A stretch of DNA of 64,000 nucleotides from Amanita rubescens (taxonomy: Eukaryota > Basidiomycota > Agaricomycetes > Agaricales > Amanitaceae). Made by a program: the position numbers and the translations under genes. Where the stretch lies: assembly GCA_015039365.1 (NCBI GenBank), contig WION01000007.1:434001-498000 (forward strand). Direction: 5' to 3'. How positions within the stretch are numbered: the first letter of the stretch is position 1; each line of letters begins with the position of its first letter. The notes below the pieces were generated by a model, which had not been told where the DNA came from, made no database searches, and was given only the letters and a program-made list of their open reading frames with translations. Shown here one piece after another: positions 58,535 through 64,000 of this stretch.

Positions 58535-61122
58535 ATGGGTATCACCGGGCTCTTGCCCGCCTTGAAGCCAATCCAGGTCACCCGTGGCTTATCAGAGTTC
58601 GCAGGCCAGGTCATTGCAGTCGACGCCTACGTCTGGCTGCACAAAGGCATCTATTCATGCGCCACCGAACTCGCCACCGGAAAACCCACCCACAAGTATG
58701 TTGACTATGCCATGCATCGCGTCCGGCTCTTGCGCCACCATAAAATTGAACCGTACATCGTCTTCGATGGCGGTCCTCTTCCTGCAAAGCAAGAAACTGA
58801 ACGTGACAGGAAACAGCGACGGGATGAATATCTTGCCCGCGGTAAAGCCCTCGCTTCCCAAGGAAAGCATACGCAAGCACGTGAATTCTTCGTCAAGTGT
58901 GTTGATGTGACACCACAAATGGCATATCAGCTTATCAAGGTATAGACTAATCAATCGTAATATGAACTGGTGAACAGTTTTTACACAGGCTTTGCGCGCT
59001 GAAAACGTGCCGTATATTGTGGCTCCATACGAAGCTGACGCTCAGCTGGCTTATTTGGAGCGTATCGGACTGGCTGACGGAATACTCACTGAGGACTCCG
59101 ACCTGCTCGTCTACGGATGCCAGACGGTCCTATTCAAGTTAGACGTCGTTGCTGCTTCTGTCGTATGCATTTCTCGGAAGGATTTCGCCTCCGTTACCCT
59201 TTCTTCGTCAGAAATCTCCCTCGTTGGTTGGTCGGATGTGCAGTTTAGGGCCATGGCAATCTTGAGCGGATGTGATTATCTACCGAGTATACATGGCATC
59301 GGACTCAAAACTGCTTGCTCGCTCTTGAGAAATTGGAAAACGGTGGAACAGGTGATCAAAATTCTCATGATAGAGGGCAAGAAGTCTGTTCCTAAGGACT
59401 ATCTCCGGCAGTATGAGAAAGCCGAGAAATGTTTTCTTCATCAGCGAGTTTATTGTCCATTGTCAGAAAAGCTCGAACACTTGGCACAGGTGGACGAGGC
59501 AGACTGGAGTGACGAATACGATGCCTACGTCGGCAGGTATGCTTACACCGCTTGGTCGCATAAATCGGCTGAAATGTTTTCTTCCTAGGTCAATAGAGCC
59601 CCATTTAGCCAGGCAGCTTGCCTTAGGCGACATAGATCCGATCACTCTTCTTCCCATGAACGATATCAATCCTACGTACAAACCGAAAGTTGCGGCCCGT
59701 ACAACATCGCGTAATAACAAAGGAAAGGGACGAGAAACGAGTGTGACCACCCCAAAAGGTGGTCGTATTCTAGACTATTTCGGAGATGCCGTGACAGTAC
59801 CTCATGTGGACACGGAATCCAAAATATCAAAATACCACACCCCTGCTAATGTTCCACGGGCTACGACTGGAAGAAGCGGCAAGCGAACACTCGCAGAGGT
59901 AATGGAACAAGACATTGCCTCCCGCAGGCAAAAGAAGTGTTCAACTTCTTGCTCATCCCCAGCCAGCCAGCCTCATCAGGGGGTCCTAACTCAGTCGAAA
60001 TTTTTCATGAATGCAGGCGAAGGGTCTAGACTTAAGAGTTCGTCACCAACGGATATGTCTGCCACTGAGAAGGAAAACATTTTTCACGATGTTGATCCTG
60101 CGGTTCGCCCGAACGGCAGTGACGATGAATTGGTTTCTGAATCATCACACCGTGCCGATGACGGCGGCGAGTTAATAGATCTTGAAGTTGGGAACGAAGA
60201 AATTGTGAAACAGGAGGAGGGCTATATCTCTCCTCTCGAAATGGATGACTCTCAGCTCTCAGCTCCGGAGTTGTCTTCACCTGTGCGACCATCAAAAAGA
60301 AGGAAAGCACATCCCCATGCAAACAACTGCTCAAGCCGGACCTTCGGTCTGAATGAAGATGGAACTGATACGGAGGATGATTTTGGCGCGGAGGCTCTCT
60401 CTAGCCCACCACCCGCGACTAAGGCATTGACCGTCAGTAATTTGTTCGGTAAATGGGAATACCGCCGCGATCATGAAACGGACCCTGCAGCTGCGGGGAT
60501 TGCCAGGCGACACTCATTCCCACTGTGGTCCCTGCCACGTGCGAGAACAATTTTTTCTCCAAAAAGGACGAGTGCAAAACAAGGTGAAAAGAGTGTAGGG
60601 TCAGCAGATCAGCCAAGCTCATCAAGGAGCGACAAGCAGGAAGATACGCCATACGGGGAACCGCACAATGCTTTTAGTTCCGGCTTGTTGTCCGGATACG
60701 TCACAGAAGTGGATAGTACAATTGACATTGAAGACGGGAACCAGAATGTCGGTGCACTTCTTTCAACACCGTTATCACCCGAAACACCTACGCAGGAAGG
60801 GGATAATATGCAGCTGATCATCGATACTGACAATGAGCCAGGGATGACCGACAAAGCGAGGGTTAACGCGGTTATAAACGGCTGGAAGGCGCGCTGGGCA
60901 AGGTCTCAAACGCGATCGTTGGCCAAGTCTTCGGATGTTTCACCGAAATCAACGCATAGACGACGTCCGTTTGCCTCGAGCCTGAAACGCAGCGAAACTA
61001 ATGTCACTCCATGTGGAAGGCACTCTTTGAGAAGTAATCAACCTCAGGCTAGGATCGTCCAACCCGTGCTCGGCAGGAGATTGCGGGCAAGTCCCTGCAT
61101 TGACTTGACCAGAATGGGTTAG
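58535..61122 (+). CDS. EXO1: exonuclease 1 (Rad2/XPG family 5'-3' exonuclease)
   Basis: Three exons: 58535 to about 58938 (MGITGLLPALKPIQVTRGLS), about 58989-59539, and about 59590-61122 joined at YVGR/SIEPH. The metal-binding residues of the nuclease are all present: the Asp in IAVDAYVWLH, the Asp in VFDGGPLPAK, Glu/Asp in PYEADAQLAYLE, the two Asp in TEDSDLLVYG, and the Asp in SGCDYLPSIHGIGL before the helix-hairpin-helix. The long C-terminal tail is disordered, as in other Exo1 proteins, with Ser/Asp-rich stretches and a Lys/Arg-rich end. It resects DNA in mismatch repair after MutS-alpha/MutL-alpha recognition and in double-strand break repair. Its partner MSH6 lies 1.4 kb away. Confidence 0.93.
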
Positions 61123-61654
61123 GAGAAACGACCAACAAGGGCACAACTGAGATTAGGTAGATCCGGACGAACCTTTCGGGGCATTGTTATCTATACAGGA
61201 TACATACTTATCAGGAATTTTCATTGTTATACTCGACACGTTTCGGACATAATACACAGCTTAAATTAATTTCAGATGCGGCGCTGCAGACGAATTGAAT
61301 CAAACGCATATATTGCAATTGGTCGCATGTATATGACCAACAAGTATCCATTCCCGTCACATGTACAGGGAGTATAACTATACAACGTAAAGCCCAAAGC
61401 CAAAATACAAGATCGTAGAACCCAAGCAAAAGGAAGAATATATGGCTACAGATGGTGCTATGCTGACATGAATGTCCCATCTATCTATATAAGATTGGGT
61501 ATAAATGGTGTAGGAGTCAGTGGTATACAATCAAATATTGTTCACATAACATTCAGAAAATTATACCACGAGAGACGAGCGAATCACTGCTGGCCCAGGA
61601 AGAACGCGGAACTAGGTCAAGTTGGCAGTTTCGGTACGAATTCACTGTGATAAA
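61123..61654. other. convergent 3' intergenic region
   Basis: Lies between the EXO1 and C2H2 gene stop codons. AT-rich, no coding signal. Confidence 0.4.
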
Positions 61655-63333
61655 TTATATTTGTCCACATACCTGAGCTGGATGGTACGGGTGGGAACCT
61701 GCCTCCCTAAACGAATTTCGTTCTTCATATCGGGCATAACAGTCGGAATTTACACCACCGCAAGAAGAGATGGCAAGGTCGAAAGGCGCGCAGCGCAAAG
61801 TGGGTAACGGAAGCGGAGGTGATGTCGGCACGATGGGGCGCAGTGGAATAGACAACGCTGACCTTCCTTCCCGATTTGGGCCTCTTTTTGAGACCCTGCA
61901 CGAGCCCCCTCCCTCTGGTTGAGGGCCAGTGCTATCTTCCCTCGTGTTGGAACTGAGAGTCGAAAATCCATCATATTCGTCATCGTCAGCATCAGACTCT
62001 TCGGCGTCAGAAACTGCCCTAAGCCTTGCAGCGTTTGACATCTTGGACAGGCTAGGCGGCATCCATTTGAGTGTGAAAGGGGCACGTCTCATTTGATGCA
62101 TCTCCCCTTCGGGTGGCGGTATAATCGTAGGAGGACTGAACCCCACCACGTATGGCGCAGTTGAAGACGATCCAAGGGATGAAGAAGTGGATGCTGGTGC
62201 TGGTATTATTCCGTGCGTTCGTAAATGCCTCTTGGCGTTAGACCGCACAGCAAATTTACGGTTACAACCCGGAAATGTGCATGGGTATGCTGTGACAAGG
62301 CAACATGAGAGGACGAAGCAAGCAGAGTTTCGCATTACTCACGTCTAACATTATTATGGATATTCATGTGCGTCCTAAGTCCGCTTGGTCTATTTTGGAA
62401 AATCATAAATATTCCATATCTTTGCATGCATTCATATGCTCACCTAGGAAATTTCTTATGACATATCTCGCAATCGTGCATTTTCGATTTTTTCTTCTTC
62501 GGAATAGCTACTGGAGGAGGAACGGGGTCCTCCGATAGTGGCGTGCTGGTGCCGGCGTTTGAGTCGGGGAACTGGTGAGATAAGGAAAGGGACGGGTGAG
62601 GGTCATCCAAATCTGCCAGTTTGACCGGAGGATCTGGCGCGGAGGCGTCGCTCGCGTCAGCCTTTCTAGTATACACGTGCTTTCGATCAAAAGGAAGTTG
62701 TCGAGGGGTAAATGCTTGTGCTAGTTCCCCCGTGTAATGCACATGTGACATTTGGCCGCGTTTCAATAGGTGCCTGGCTGTCTCTTCGGCAACGGCAGGA
62801 CCTGTCGCACAACCTGCTGATGGCTGGGCGACTTGCACGTATGCGTTACTCGGCATGGAAGGGAAGGCGAAATGGTTGGTGGAAGCATTGTGTTGACTAA
62901 TGAAAGAGGCATTTGGCGCATAGGCGCGACCCACCTCTGCTGTACGAGGGGTAGATGATGTATAGATTTCGGTCTCAGCGCATAGAGCACTTGAATTTGT
63001 CTCTATGGCGAGATCAGAGAAAGGATGCAATACATGGGACGGTGTGTGGTCAGTGGATGTGTGTTGGAAAGGATTGTTGTCGAATGGGCCGTCTGGTGGG
63101 TCATAGCTTTGCCCGCGAAAGGGAGATGGGTCATAGGTGGAAGAGTAAGAAGTCGAGTGGGTAATGCTCCGCTGAGATGATTCTGGATAATGCGTGGATA
63201 ACGAGTGTTCCATCAGTGGTGCCAGTTCATAATACGTCTGTTGGACACCACGGACATGGTGGGGCTGTCCTGCATAAGGATAAGAACGGGATGACCTATC
63301 CGCAGTATGATATGATCGGTCATCTTGCTCCAT
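61655..63333 (-). CDS. C2H2 zinc-finger transcription factor
   Basis: The start at 63333 gives MEQDDRSYHTADRSSRSYPY. A disordered Ser/Thr/Pro-rich N-terminus of about 290 aa follows, then a basic KKKKSK and two C2H2 fingers. Finger 1 starts HDCEICHKKFPR and, after an intron (about 62390-62443), continues PSGLRTHMNIH. Finger 2, after another intron, reads YPCTFPGCNRKFAVRSN and AKRHLRTH. The C-terminal tail has an acidic patch (SDAEESDADDDEYDGF) that could activate transcription. This two-finger, Ser-rich layout is common for fungal regulators; target genes are unknown. An upstream in-frame ATG at 63414 lacks conserved residues and is less likely. Confidence 0.85.
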
Positions 63334-64000
63334 GGACAGAAGAACTGCTATTCCACAAACGTCAGCGATGTCAGAAGCTTGACCTAGATCAATGCTTACC
63401 AGTATGATGTCCAAAATAAAGGAGATTCGGAAGATACCTGAGGCTTTGACGTTGGAGAAAGCGGAAAGTTATAGTCCTGTATGTATTCCGATTTTTTCTC
63501 GTAGAACAGCAATATCAATGAATGAATGGACGGCGAAGTTGGGGTGTACAGAACAACGCGAGGAGAGCGTAGCTTCTGTACGCAGGACAACAACCAGTGC
63601 TGGGTTAACAAGCAATTGAAGAAACCCGACGCTCTTTATACTGGCGGTGGGTTACATATGGGGGAGTGCCACGACGTGACGTCACAGCATGGTAAGTGGC
63701 CTGTTGGCTTCAACCGGCAACATTTCACTGAATGTTCACAGCTTTCCCTAGCTTTCATGATGGTGGGAAAAGGACTGTCTCCGTTACTTTGGTTTGATTG
63801 ATGAGATCGTCCAAATTCCATCTCCGCGAACCTCGAAGCGGTCATGATTAATTGTCATAACTATGCCCTGCCATCAATCCGTAAGGATGACCCTCGCGGG
63901 TGCGCGCCAAATTGTACCGTACAAGTTCATGCCCAATTCACCGATCACCCTGCTAGATCATACAAGCTCCCTGTTTTGCTGCGGTTACCCAATATTTGAG
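63334..64000. other. upstream region of the C2H2 gene, no gene recognised
   Basis: No credible coding stretch. A perfect CRE palindrome TGACGTCA lies at 63677-63684, about 345 bases upstream of the likely start codon of the zinc-finger gene. Confidence 0.4.
63677..63684. promoter_or_regulatory. CRE-like palindrome TGACGTCA
   Basis: An eight-base perfect palindrome of the bZIP CRE type within GACGTGACGTCACAGC. It may regulate the zinc-finger gene on the minus strand. Confidence 0.35.

Overview
The window is nuclear DNA from a filamentous fungus, almost certainly a basidiomycete and most likely an Agaricomycete. Genes are compact and interrupted by many introns of about 45-60 nt with GTRNGT donors and CAG/TAG acceptors. 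The gene content (CYP53, GH25 muramidase, Num1/ApsA, Mcp5-type PH domain, DUF2855, MYND and BAHD-like proteins, expanded P-loop GTPase) is typical of that group. Exons are often very small: 8 and 18 nt in GH25, 9 nt in EFM7, 13+13 nt in MSH6, and a start codon alone in RPB10. I cannot name the species.

Layout. 1.5-9.5 kb: HAD dehalogenase (-), RPB10 (-), CYP53 benzoate hydroxylase (-), a decayed gene remnant, and a secreted GH25 muramidase (+). 9.6-14.5 kb: YVH1 phosphatase (+) and two tandem MYND-finger genes (-), one decayed. 14.7-18.3 kb: an oxygenase fragment and a DUF2855 gene carrying a pogo-like, internally deleted DNA transposon exactly at an intron donor. 18.8-22.1 kb: EMB8-type alpha/beta hydrolase (+) and an acid-ceramidase/NAAA-type Ntn hydrolase (-). 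22.8-28.8 kb: a strongly CpG-depleted island holding a P-loop GTPase gene whose 3' part is a 3.2-kb array of about 53 intron-like units of about 61 bp. Each unit carries AG, then (with one 6-nt exception) exactly three nucleotides, then GTGAGT. 28.8-29.9 kb: a deleted second copy of the DUF2855 gene. 30.6-33.6 kb: acyltransferase (+) and a NIT2-like pseudogene (-). 35-46 kb: NUM1 (+, with many apparent frameshifts), SEC24-family COPII subunit (-), cAMP phosphodiesterase (-), tRNA-Ser(GCU) (-). 47-64 kb: an unknown Ser/Pro-rich protein (-), a CFAP20-domain protein (+), MSH6 (-), EFM7 (+), EXO1 (+), and a C2H2 regulator (-).

Two parts work together. MSH6 and EXO1 are partners in mismatch repair and lie within 1.4 kb of each other, separated only by EFM7, with G1/S-type (ACGCGT, TTTCGCG) and CRE-like boxes in the short intergenic regions. 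The most unusual item is the GTPase gene. The G-domain exons are all in phase, and the reading frame stays open through 55 candidate micro-exons (54 of 3 nt and one of 6 nt, none a stop codon) into two ordinary exons and a stop. If spliced as the signals suggest, this would be a protein segment built one codon at a time. It could equally be a minisatellite grown from an intron. cDNA sequencing would decide.

Several genes carry apparent frameshifts (YVH1, NUM1, DUF2855, one MYND copy, NIT2-like). Some of these are surely real decay. In conserved single-copy genes, consensus errors in the assembly remain possible.
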